This document shows, piece by piece, positions 44,150 through 54,896 of a stretch of 60,758 nucleotides of DNA (positions are counted from its first letter, which is position 1; each line of letters begins with the position of its first letter). Source of the DNA: Terana coerulea. Its lineage: Eukaryota > Basidiomycota > Agaricomycetes > Polyporales > Phanerochaetaceae. The stretch spans positions 1 to 60,758 of the forward strand of contig JAKOGH010000767.1 in the NCBI GenBank assembly GCA_024811115.1, read 5' to 3'. The notes under the pieces were generated by a model. The model was not told the origin of the DNA, made no database searches, and saw only the letters and a program-made list of their open reading frames with translations. The position numbers were made by a program, and so were the translations under genes.

Positions 44150-46367
44150 ATGCAACCCGGCGACAGTCCCGTAGCCGTCGATTCGACAAAGCCATCGTCC
44201 GGATTCTCGTCTGTTTGGGATGCTACCAAACCTTACGGAGGTCTTGAGGAGCCTCTCGTATCGACATTGAGCACGGCATTGACAGCGCTGGCAGACGTTC
44301 TTGAAGCGGTGGATACCCTGCCGTGCGTTAAGTACATTGCGGGTGTGGGCCTCAAGATTTTAGAGATTGTGCAGGTACGCCGATCACTTCTTCGGTATGT
44401 GCTCCAAGCAACTAACGTGAAAGCTGCGTAGGAGGTGCAGGCTAACAACGGTGCCCTGCGCAAGCTTGGCATGCGGGCCAAGGATATCATTCTCGCGGTC
44501 GCTCGGTCTGTGGAGGGAGCTGAAGAGGAGTTGGAAGGGCATCTCAAGAAGGATCTTCACCAACTCACAGAGTACGTCGCTCCCCCTTGACAACATGGCA
44601 ATATGATGATAACGAGCGTGGTATTCCAAAGTACGATGGTCGAGATCCTGAAGTTCACCCAAGAAATGGCTTCTCGCAAGGGATACAAGAAGTACCTCAA
44701 CAGGGCTGATGATGCTGAAACCATGAAGTCGCTCGATATGCAGCTTACCCATGCCTTCCAAGTCTTTGAGGTGAGCCGAACCCTTACCCCGTATTTGAGC
44801 GCACTCCAACTCTGGTCTCTCAGATCCAATCTAGCGTGAGCCTGCGCATATCACAGTCCCGAGTCATCCGTCACCTGGCAAACGTGCAGTCTGTGGTGAG
44901 TTATGAGTGTAGTAACGTCTACCGCCTGCTAAATGGCACCACAGGCACCACCCCCGCTTGTGACGGATCGACCAATGCAGGTTCCTGAAGGGATCTATCT
45001 CATTCGCAACGTCTCAGACGGCCGTATCGTTGAAACAGAGCATCTCAAACCAGAGCGACACCACCTCCATACATACCTGGTCCCGATGCGCGAGCATATC
45101 TCGAAGTTTCAGCTATGGGTTATTCACTCTCGAGAGGGAAAGAATCGGGAATATGTTATCCAGAACCTTGGTACGGGTGCAGTGCTCGATATCTGGGACG
45201 AGAGCGAACGCGATGGTGCTCATGTCGTCGGCCAAGCGGCGTACGGAGGTCGACATCAGACCTGGGCTTTTTTCGGCACGAGATCTGGAAATCTGTAAGT
45301 GACTTGTAGTTCACGCTGGTACATTGCTGATGTGCTGTCGACAGCTTTGATTATTGTACGATCCGTAGTTGTGGTCCTCGTACTGTCATTGACGGAGCTT
45401 GTTCCGCCGGAGCAGAATGCGACTACTTGCACTCTACGTACCTCAAGGCGTCCAGCACTTCTCCGACTCAGGAGTGGTCACTCATGCGGTTCCCTCTTCC
45501 TTCCAACATCGATTCACTCCATTCCTTTGCCGAACCTGTCTTCAACTCCGTCTGAACCTCTTGGAGCACTATTTCGCCGACAGTTCCGTTTGCAGAACGT
45601 AGCTTCGGGCGGCTACGCATGCATCCTTCCTTTCGAAGAGGGGGATCCTAACGTCGTCGTCAACACCGACATACATTCAGCCAGCTGCTGGTCCTTCATG
45701 CACAGCACGCACATGGGCCCCGAAGACTACGACGACATGTTCGCCCTCGTCGCGGGGCCGCCTCACTCGCTGGCCACGCTGGACTACTGGTACGGCCAGC
45801 ACATTACCGTGCGCCCTCGAGGATTCGAGCCGAGTCATGAGTACCACATGTGGAAGGCTGTCCCGCGAGACGGCGCGTTTTCGTTCAAGAACAAGGCTAC
45901 CGGCCGCCTGCTTTGCCAGGCGCACTCGCGTCTGCTGGTCGACACGGCTTCGCCGGCGATGCTCAACGATCCCGCGTGCCAGTGGAAGCTCGTCGATGCG
46001 AACTCCGGCGACTCGTGCACGGTTCTGTACGACTCGATGTTGTCCATCTTGCCGCAGGAAGTTTTCTCAGACGGTGTCCTCGACTACGGCCAAAGATCCT
46101 CCACCCGCCATAGAACCGACGCTCAAAACTGAACTAGCCTCATCCTCGCTGTGTCGGTCGTTCCTCGATACCTTGGAGCCGGAGCACGACTTGATGCGCG
46201 AGATGCTCGCGGCGGGGTGTACGTCGCTGGTGGTCGTCCCTCAGTTGATCAGCGGGTGGAGAAAGAAGGGCGGGATGTACGATGTCGCGATCAGGGACGA
46301 GGAGGCGTCGTTCGGCTATCGTAAATATCGAGGGAAAGAGGACTTTGAGCCGTGTGTACCAAGCTAA
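44150..46367 (+). CDS. Helical-bundle plus tandem R-type lectin protein (copy 1), two frame breaks
   Basis: No signal peptide; expected to be cytosolic. Exons start at 44150-44374 and 44432. The N-terminal bundle reads STALTALADVLEAVDTLPCV, KYIAGVGLKILEIVQEVQAN, LRKLGMRAKDIILAVARSVE, EILKFTQEMASRKGYKKYLN and SLDMQLTHAFQVFE, then the next helix SVSLRISQSRVIRHLANV. The first trefoil starts at EGIYLIRNVSDGRIVETEHL and has QLWVIHSREGKN and HQTWAFFGTRSG (QxW-type). A Cys patch (CTIRSC, CSAGAECDYLHS) leads to the second trefoil, FRLQNVASGGYACILPF to CQWKLVDANSGDSC. The C-terminal tail has SLCRSFLDTLEPEHDLMREM, SGWRKKGGMYDVAIRDEEAS and YRGKEDFEPCVPS. Single extra bases at 45519-45520 and 46088-46091 shift the frame between these conserved blocks. 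It faces the lectin-less gene at 40411-41846. Confidence 0.6.
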
Positions 46368-47067
46368 TATGATATTTTTCCCGTGGCTTTGCCCTGAATG
46401 CTATAGGCCTCGAGTTCGATCCAAAATTGTTGGATACCTCAAGACTCGGAGTTAACGCGCAGAACGGCGCTTGTGGCAAGGCAGTGCCCTCGGTGACCAA
46501 TCAGTGACTGCGGCATCTGCCAGTGACATGGTCTTCATGTGCAGTCATCGCAATGCAGTACCAATGCGCCACGTAGTACGTACGTATCTGTATACTCGAA
46601 CCTGCGAAGACCGTACCACTTACAGCTGCTCACCCCATAGTACAAGATCTGCGGTGTCATTACCTAACACCGTACTCTGTCTGAATCTGCCAGTCTCGAC
46701 TGGCAAGGAAGACCCACTTATCACTTCGGTGAGGTGCAGCTAGCCGATCAAAGCCCTTGCCATTCGCTGAATATATTTTGCACGATAGAGAAGGGGACGC
46801 CCTTACTCCGAGTCCATCCGAACATACGCCACGAAGCGTGCCTGGCCGAATAATAAAGCTACATGGCGCTTCTATTGTTGGCATCGCAGCAGAACTCAAT
46901 CACACCCAGCCCTCGCAGCATAGCATCGCGGCCCCGCAGTGTTACACCCGTGTGCAAACTTGAAGCTTAAAGTACCGTATATCACAGAGGATCTGGAGCA
47001 AAGTCGGAGTCCCCGTTGAACCCCGCGAACGAACTTGTCCTTGCCATCCGCACCTCTTACCCGCTCC
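46368..47067. other. Spacer between lectin genes
   Basis: Likely the 3' flank of copy 1 and the promoter of copy 2. No coding signal recognised. Confidence 0.4.
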
Positions 47068-49479
47068 ATGGCCGGACTCGGAGTCAATCCCAATACTTCC
47101 CCCGTCGTTTCGTGGTCGACAAGACCATCTCCTAGGCTCCCTCCTGCATTCCCACCCAGCGATCCAGACGCTGGCACTTCTCCGGCCGCAGATGTCGAAT
47201 GGCAACTGGCTTCAGTCGCTAGCGCAGCGACAGATGCACTCCAGGATGTTCTAGAAGCTGTTGATTCCCTGCCCATCATCAAATATATCGCTAGCGTGGG
47301 CATCAAGATATTGAAAATCATGGAGGTACGTCCAATTCTGCCCCCGTCAAATTTGAGCTATTCAGCTGATACATACACAGGAATTACAATCTACGCAAAA
47401 TGCTCTGCGTAGATTGGGAATGCGAGCAAAGGACATCATCCTCGCGGTTGCTCGCTCGTGTTCGGGCGCCCAGAAAGAGATCCGCGGAATGCTCGAGATG
47501 GACCTGAGGCAGCTGACAGAGTTTGTGATATCTCGTACTGACTGTTGGGCCTGTTGCTAATCTTTACCCAAGAACAATGAACGAGATCCTAACCTATACG
47601 CAAGAATTGGCGTCGCGATCGAAATATAAGAGGTTCCTCACGAAAGCAGAAGATGCGGCCGCCGTGAAATCCCTCGATACTCAGCTTACCCATGCATTCC
47701 AAATCTTTGAGGTTCAGTCACTGTCCTTTGTGTTGTCATGGTATATGTGCTTACACGCGTATTCTGTGTAGATCCAGTCCAGTCTGGCGCTTCGCATTTC
47801 AATGGCCCGACACGTGCGAAATATAACTGTAGCAGTGAGTTCGCTCTCCTCCAACGACTGCTTCATCGATCTGCTGATGGCTGATGGCGGTGTGTAGGCT
47901 GACAGTGCTCCTAGAGCGCCTGAGCCAGAAGTACCCGTCCAAGTCTTCGAAGGTATCTATCTCATACGCAACTCCAATGGACGAGTCCTGGAGTCAGATC
48001 CGAAGAAGCCAATCTCCGACGGTTCGACAGTACACGCATACGTCACACCGTTTCGAGGGCGGATATCCAAGTACCAGCTCTGGACCGTATTTCGGAAGAA
48101 CGGGAAGAGCTTGGAGTACTCGATCTGCAATTTGGCGACCGGCGGGGCTCTCAACGTCGTAGGTGCTGGCACACAGGAGGGTACCCAAGTGTGCTGCTAT
48201 AGATGGACCGGCGTCTCAAATGACACTTGGTCGTTCTATACATCCAATAAGGGCGATTCGTAAGTTCTCCTGCATTTACAAATATCGAAAAACGTTGACT
48301 GATTCCACCATGGAAAGATTTGATTGGTGCACAATCCGAAGCTGTGCGTCAAAGTCGCTAGTTCTGTGCGGAGAGTGCCCGAACAAGGGCCAATGCGACT
48401 ACCTTCATGTGACACATATCAAGCGCAATGAGCCATTTCTGATTCAGGAGTGGGCCTTGGTTCGGTTCCCTCTCCCATCGAACATTCCCAACCCGCAGAT
48501 AACACCCGTGCATAATCTTCCCTCCGGAAGTCGCCCTGGTTGGTCAAACATGTTGTCAATAGCGTCTCCGTCATCCCCGCCGGCCATGCAGCACTCAAGA
48601 TCACTCTCCTCTTCGGGAACACCCACTCAGGCTCCTTCCTGGAGAGCAGCAAGCCGACGTCAATTCCGCTTGCAGAACGTTCGTTCAGGCGGTTACGCGG
48701 TCAATGTGCAGGTGCGAATGGCGAACCAGAACGTTAGATCCTCGAACGTTCTCGTCGTATCCAACGTCGGCGTGTCTACCCCGTGGCACTTCATGCACAC
48801 TACATCTGGCGGAGATGAACCGGACGACCTGTTCGCCATCGTCACCGAGGTTGGGTCCAAGCATGCTACTCTGGACCACTGGGGCGCCAGCCATGTCGCG
48901 GTTACTCCATCGCACTTCTGGCCAAACAATCACTTTCACATGTGGAAGGCCATCCCTCGCGACGGCGCATTCGCCTTCAAGAACCTGGCGTCCGGCCGAC
49001 TGCTGTGCCAAACTGAGCGGATTCCCCAGATGTTGGTGGTCGACACAGCCCCTGCGACAGCCGTCAACGACCCTGCGTGTCAATGGCGGCTCGTCGATGC
49101 GTCTTCCGGCGAACAATGCAGTGTCTTACACGACTCCATGGTGTCGACTCTTGCTACCGCACTCGAAGGACCTGTATCACCTCTGCCACGCTCGGCGGGA
49201 GCTGCGAGCCAGGCCGAGCCGCCAGCCCTTCGCACGCTGGCGGCCTCTTCCGCCATGTACTCGTCATTCTTCGAGGCGCTCCAGCCCGAGCACGACCTCA
49301 TGTTAGAGATGCTTGGCGCAGGGCTGTACCTCCCTTGTAGTTGTGCCGCAAGGGAATCAAGGGCTGGCGCGACAAGATTGGGACATACGAGGTTGTGGTT
49401 AAGGGATGAGGAGGCAGAACTGAGGCTCAATAGATATCGAGGAAAGGGGAATTTTGAACCTTGCGAGCCAAGTCGCTAA
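47068..49479 (+). CDS. Helical-bundle plus tandem R-type lectin protein (copy 2)
   Basis: The most complete lectin-form member: 707 residues from exons 47068-47325, 47381-47520, 47573-47711, 47772-47834, 47898-48259 and 48318-49479, all phases consistent. Residues about 48-200 form the helical bundle (DALQDVLEAVDSLPIIKYIA, SVGIKILKIMEELQSTQNAL, RLGMRAKDIILAVARSCSGA, EILTYTQELASRSKYKRFLT, SLDTQLTHAFQIFEIQSS). Trefoil 1 (about 210-330) has FEGIYLIRNSNGRVLES, KYQLWTVFRKNGK and DTWSFYTSNKG. A Cys patch follows (CTIRSC, CGECPNKGQCDYLH). Trefoil 2 (about 436-590) runs from FRLQNVRSGGYAVNVQVR through HMWKAIPRDGAFAFKNLASG to CQWRLVDASSGEQC. The tail resembles copy 1 except for a 27-codon stretch (49321-49402), where three single-base gains scramble and then restore the frame. 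The lectin part is expected to bind glycans; the effector role of the bundle is inferred. Confidence 0.65.
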
Positions 49480-50827
49480 GTCATGTGCGACTACCAAAGA
49501 ACTTGAACTGTGATATTCGGACCCATGTTACGGCAGTCGGTATATACGGGCCTGATATAGTTTGCTCAAGAAATTGCGTGAGGTGTCTTGCAGTTAATGC
49601 ATTTGACTTGGCGATCTCATCTGAATAACTGTCAGATTCACAATGAAATTCACGTGATAGTCGCAGCAACGTACTAGGTAAGCGCCTACATCTTTGTGGC
49701 GTCATGACCCCAGGGGGACAAGGCCCCGTACTGAGTACTGAATATAGACACGCGGTCTGGCCGCGAGAGTGCTCGCGAAGCTGTCCCGATTGCCGGTCTG
49801 CCACTGCGGCAACCAGGGGCCATGTTGGGTGGGCGGCTTTGCTCTCCCGACTGCGTTTGCCACGGATACCTCCTTAAGTAAGGTCCTCCGACCGCAGCAA
49901 TACTCTTGTCTAATACTCTGCGATATCATACCGTGACAAATCTAGAGACTCTTCATGCACGCGCCTCACACCCACCTCGTTTTCTCGCAATTGCTTGCTC
50001 ACGGCAGCCAGCTCATCTTCCTCTCCTCCGAATGTTTGCATGGCGCCTGGGCCGTGCGCACATTACCGTAGCAACGCCTGCCGGTGCCCTAGCATTCTTA
50101 ACAGCGACGGCTGTTAGGAATGCTGGGCACCTACGCAGCTGCGAGGATGCGCAGTCGTTGTACCAGGGCGAACGGAGAAGGAATATTGTACACACGAGAC
50201 CTTGTGAGCCCTTCAATTACCTTGCTTGTCAAGGTCTCTCTGCTATGCGAAATACCGTGGGAAAGCAACCCTCAACTCACCGGACTTTGCCGTGATTGCA
50301 TCATGTTACGCGTAACAGTCACCAAAGTCACTACCAGTTTCCAGCTTCACCTCAAGGTTGCCTCAAGGACAAGCAAAGGTTGCTGCCGCGCAAGCGGCGC
50401 TTCACGAGTAATATGACTGGTTGTGAATAATGCTGAGTGGGGCAACACAGTTAGTAGCGCAGGTGTGCACATACCAACTACGACACATATCTTTGTAACT
50501 TATGCTTGGAACGCTGCAATTCTTATTAACCTCGCTACGGCGTGAACCATTACACCTACCGGATTCGGCAGCTGGTGCGTGGCGTTCACACTTCTGATCG
50601 GACCCGACGATGTAAGCGTACCACACACAGCCGACTCACTGGCACTCTGGTCTCCCCACAGGCTATTCAGGGGCATACACAAAGCAACCCCGGCGGAGGC
50701 ACACCACTCCCAGGCTCCAGCACGTTAGACCACCACCGCGCTCACGAGAAATCCGATGTTCATCAAGAAATCATGCATCATATTGCCTTCCGCCTGTAAC
50801 CAACGAAACCATGGGCCACCGCCATCG
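49480..50827. other. Convergent intergenic region
   Basis: Between the 3' ends of lectin copies 2 and 3. No ORF with motifs and no RNA gene recognised. Confidence 0.4.
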
Positions 50828-53037
50828 TCATCTATGCGTACACGGCTTCAAGTCCGCTTTCCCATGCCGAGGCCCCGAACGTCCGTACGAAGCGTCGTCG
50901 TCTCGCGGCGTCACATCGTACATCCCTCCTTCCTTCCGCCACGCGGTGATGATCTTCGGCACGACGACCACGACCGTGCGCCCGTTCGCCAGCATATCCT
51001 GGACCAAGTTCTGCTCGTGCTTCACGGCGTCGAGGAACGACCGGCACATGCTCTCAGACGCATCTTCGGTCTGGAGGAACGGCTCGCCGGGGTCATCTTG
51101 CAACGTGGCGAGGCACATGTCCGTGAGGTCCGGCGGCGTGACCGTCAACATCGCGTCGTACAGCACTGGGAACGGCTTCCCGGTACTCGCATTGACGAGC
51201 CGCCACTGGCACGCCGGGCTGGCGGACTGCACCGCGGGTGCGGTGTCGACGAGCGGCGCCGTGTGCGCCTGGCACAGCAGGCGGCCCGTCGCCTTGTTGC
51301 GGAATGTGAACGCGCCGTCGCGCGGCGCCGCCTTCCACATGTGGTGCATCTGCACGGGCCGGAAGGCCTTCGGGTCGAGCACGACGTGCTGGCCGGCCCA
51401 GTGTTCGATGTTCGCGGGCCGCCCGGGCTCAGGCTCCGAGACGAGCGTGAACATGTCGTCGTAGTCGTCGCCGGGGCCATGCGTGGTGTGCATGAAGTAC
51501 CACGTACTTGAGGACGCAATGTCCTGCTCGATCGTGATGTTCGGGTGGTGTGGGAGGTACGGCTGGATGGTGGCGTACCCGCCAGACTGGACGTTCTGCA
51601 GGTGGAATCTGCGACGAGCGAGGGTCTTGACAGTTGGCTGCGAGCTGGGGCCGAGGGAGGGTTGTGGGGATGGAACAGTGGTAGGGAATCGGATGAGGGA
51701 CCACTCTTGCGTTCGAGAGGCGACGCCGTAGTGCAAGCTCATCATGTGCGCGTATTCACAGTTTGAGTCAGCTGGACAGGTCCCGTCTATTACTGTCTGC
51801 GGCCCGAGGCTACGGATAGTGCAGTAATCGTATCTGCAACACTAGTGTGAGTCGATGCCGAACATCACCTATAATCAAAGCCAAGCACATACGTATTTCG
51901 AGGTCTTGTACAGTAAAAAGCCCATAGTTGATGGCGCCCGTGCTCTTGCGGGCGGTTGCAGATGACTTGAGCACCCTGGCGTTGACTCCTATCCGCCACG
52001 GTAAGGAGAGCACCAGTTGCTAAGTTCTGGATGGCATATTCGAATCCTTTCCCCTCTCGTTCATAAATCGCCCACAGTTGGTATTTGTTGACGCGGTCAC
52101 TAGGCTTGGCAAGAAAAGTGTGTACTCGGTTCCGCTCCGGTTTGGCATGTTCGGTCTCCACGAAGTGCCTCGGTGGAAGCGTTACGGATGACGTAAATAC
52201 CCTCGAGGATGCGGAGTGGACAATCGCCGGTCTACACACGTATTCATTGATTGGTGACAATGATGCGAGCATGGATACGTACCTGTCTATTGGCTAACTG
52301 CCGCTCCATGATTCGCTGCTGAGAGATTCGGAGATTTACGCTGGATTGTATCTGGATAACAGTACACCTATGAGTCAAGAACAATATTGCATTCCAACTG
52401 AGATGAATCATACTTCGAATATCTGAAATGCATGCGTGAGCTGCGTATCCAGCGACTTCCGCGTCTTCTGATTTGTTGAGAAGCTTCTTGTATCCTCTCC
52501 TCGAGGCCATGTCTTGCGTGAACGCGAGAATCTCACGCATAGTTCTGATGTTAAATGGCCGTAAGCATCAGTGAAAGGCTATAAGGAGTGAATCGCGCAC
52601 TCCGTCAAATGCTGCAAATCACTCTCCAGCTGCCCCTGCATTGCTTCCTTAGCCCCTCTGCAAGCTTACGCAACCGCCAAAACGATGTCATTCGATCTCA
52701 GTCCGAGCTTGCGCACGTCTTCATTATTCGCTTTGATCTCCTGTATGCGGGTAGAAGTAAGCAACAAGCATGCTGTGAGAGATACAAGACGTACTTCGAC
52801 GATCTCCATGACTTTCACGCCGATGCCCGCGATATACTTGACACATGGCAGAGTACTAGTAGCCTCTAGGATGTCCTTGAGTGCATTGAGTGCTGTGCTC
52901 GACAGGTCCACCACTGCGTTACTTCGAGAGCCTGGCGAACGGATGATATCCCGAAGAGAGGAGAAGCTAGAGCTCGGGGATGCTCCTGACGTGGGGCGGG
53001 GTACTGAGAGGAGAGCGGGAGACAACGTGTCTGCCAT
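50828..53037 (-). pseudogene. Helical-bundle plus tandem R-type lectin gene (copy 3), N-terminal half broken
   Basis: The start at 53037 encodes a Ser-rich leader, then the bundle: DILEATSTLPCVKYIAGIGV, KVMEIVEEIKANNEDVRKLG and RSNDIVLAVA. An in-frame TAA (52666-52668) interrupts it just before CRGAKEAMQGQLESDLQHLT. An apparent 8-base deletion near 52455-52463 puts the conserved SLDTQLTHAFQIFE block out of frame after KKLLNKSEDAE. One extra base near 52167-52172 shifts the first trefoil between EGIYVIRNASTE and HFVETEHAKPERNRVHTF. From there the gene reads well: YQLWAIYEREGKG, HQLWAFYCTR, then an uninterrupted second trefoil and tail (50828-51745, FHLQNVQSGGYATIQPYLP to CQWRLVNASTGKPF, SMCRSFLDAVKHEQNLVQDM and TAWRKEGGMYDVTPRDDDAS). 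The lectin half may still be expressed; the executor half is not. Confidence 0.7.
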
Positions 53038-53192
53038 TGTTGGGACGTAGTCTTTGGGATAAAGCGAGCAGGGCCGGTGTAGTGGTGTTATAGTGCCGGG
53101 GGTGGATACTGCGCAGGGTAGTTGGCGGTGCTGCTAATCACCGGTCACCACTGGACGCCCACTTCCGTGGAGTAATCTGACAGGCTGATGCC
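53038..53192. other. Upstream flank of copy 3
   Basis: Short spacer ending in the target-site copy CTGATGCC at 53185-53192. Confidence 0.5.
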
Positions 53193-53863
53193 AGGACCCC
53201 TGACAATAGGGGGGGACGCCTGAGCCGGGGGTCCGCGATTTCGTCCCAGAAATACGGACGGAAATTTCTGATTTTGGGTCAAATCAGTACGGATTGCCTC
53301 AGGCGTTCCGGCCTGACGGCCGGATTTGATACGGACGGACAGGACCAGGCGTCCCAGGCCCGTAGTACATATTATACAGTGTAAGTACATTGCTCAGCGC
53401 ACCATGAAGCAGGTCGAGAATGGACGTTTCATGCTGTAAGGCTGTATATTACACATGTACACACCACATACTTCCTCGCTTGCTGTTGCAGAAGCAACAG
53501 CATCTGCCTCGGTCGCCGGGTTCCCACGCGCCTTAGCAGTGTCGAGCTAGACCGCGGCAACTATGGCCTCTCGAGACCTCGTTGCGTTCAGCTCGGCAGA
53601 GAGTAGGCAAGAATTTTGATTTCTCGGTAACTCGTCAAGCTAAGTAACCCAGGACGGTCAAAGGGCCGAGTCGTTCCGCCTCAGGCCTCGGGCCCAGGGG
53701 ATCAGGCATACCTCCTTTCGCAGGTCGGATACGGACTAAAGGCTCAGGCTCGCCGGCCTGACGGCCGGCTTTTGATACGGACTGCACCAGGCGTGAGGGG
53801 TCAAATTTCGTCAAAATGATACGGATTTGGCCTCAGGCGTCTCCCCCTATTGTTAGGGGTCCT
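53193..53863. mobile_element. Non-autonomous TIR DNA transposon (MITE-like, 671 bp)
   Basis: The left end AGGACCCCTGACAATAGGGG is mirrored by the reverse complement of the right end (AGGACCCCTAACAATAGGGG), and similarity continues into ACGCCTGAG. Flanking copies of CTGATGCC (53185-53192 and 53864-53871) form an 8-bp target duplication, as made by hAT-type transposases. Inside, sub-terminal palindromes CCGGCCTGACGGCCGG occur near each end (about 53310 and 53758), next to GATACGGAC and CCAGGCGT motifs. There is no transposase ORF, so it must be mobilised in trans. Confidence 0.8.
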
Positions 53864-53871
53864 CTGATGCC

Positions 53872-54364
53872 ACCATTGCATCTTCATCGGAGGTTGCAGC
53901 AGCGTTTGCTAATACGGACGCCGGAAGGCGGAGGTTCGAAGTTTGGAGATTGGGGAGTCGTGACTCGTGACCATGGAGGGTGGGCGCAAGTAGGTCCGGA
54001 AATACCCGCGTGAACGAACGATGCATCAAAGACGGGAACGCCACAATGCCGTTACCCCAAAAGGTGCGTGCGAATTATTGCTACCACCGTGACTGGCAAG
54101 GCGTCTTAAAAATTTACCCTAGTAATCATCTACTATGCTACGCGTGCTCAACCTTCCCAAAATCTTCCAGTCACATCGCACTCGGCTCTATCGATATCAT
54201 CTAGCGCCAATTGCACTGAGCTTTTGGCAAGATTGGCACTGGGCCTAGTTCGCCATCCGGCGTTCGCTCATCTTCACCTCGAAAAGGCCGGCAAGGCGAA
54301 GCCTGTTGATTTTTGGTTGATTGACCTTTTCCAGGATGGACGTCGTTGCGCAATAGCCAAGTAA
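53872..54364. other. Spacer between two mobile elements
   Basis: No gene recognised; short unsupported frames only. Confidence 0.4.
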
Positions 54365-54369
54365 GCCTC
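54365..54369. repeat. Target-site duplication, left (GCCTC)
   Basis: The 5 bp before the left LTR; repeated at 60747-60751 after the right LTR. Confidence 0.75.
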
Positions 54370-54660
54370 TGTTGAGTCAGATAGACGCTGTAAGCGCTCT
54401 ACTCATATCTTCTCTATTGTTCTACCAGGTTCTACCATGACGATGCCTATTGTCTATTGTCCTGGTACCTATTTGTGTCTGTTTGTAGTACAGCCACCCA
54501 GTATTGTATATAAGGCAGCCCTCTGCGCCATACTATAACAAGACTCTTACAACTCTCAACCCACTAACGTGTGTATAAACCAACCTACAGGTGAGTAACC
54601 ATCCTAGCTTCCTCTAGGCCTCGGTAGGAGTGTACGCCGCTGTATGCGCTGCACTTCTAC
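54370..54660 (+). repeat. Left LTR (5' LTR)
   Basis: 291 bp, starting TGTTGAGTCAGATA and ending GCACTTCTAC. It contains GTATATAAGG near 54508, a TATA box for element transcription. It is about 18 bp longer than the right LTR because of small indels. Confidence 0.85.
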
Positions 54661-54684
54661 GAGGTTATGAGCCCGATGACGCGG
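54661..54684 (+). promoter_or_regulatory. Primer-binding site, half-tRNA-iMet type
   Basis: GAGGTTATGAGCCCGATGAC directly after the left LTR is complementary to the anticodon-loop side of initiator tRNA-Met (GGGCTCATAACC). This is the internal priming seen in copia elements that use a 5' half-tRNA rather than the 3' acceptor end. Confidence 0.7.
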
Positions 54685-54896
54685 TTGATTGCGCCGTCAC
54701 TGGCAGCAACAACCAGCTCATTGGTAAACTTCGCCTGTACCTGCTCGCTGCCATCGTGCGCGACGGTTGCGCTATTTAGCGCACCGTCTGCGCCGGGCAA
54801 GCTGAGCAGGCACGAGGACGCCCTTAGGGCCCCTCCTTGGCTAAAAAGCCATGTCAGTACGTCGTACTGACTGTTCTGTCCCTACAGAACTCAGCA

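Noticed and set aside
48419..48652. Minus-strand ORFs inside the lectin genes
   Set aside because: Shadow frames of the clearly coding plus strand.
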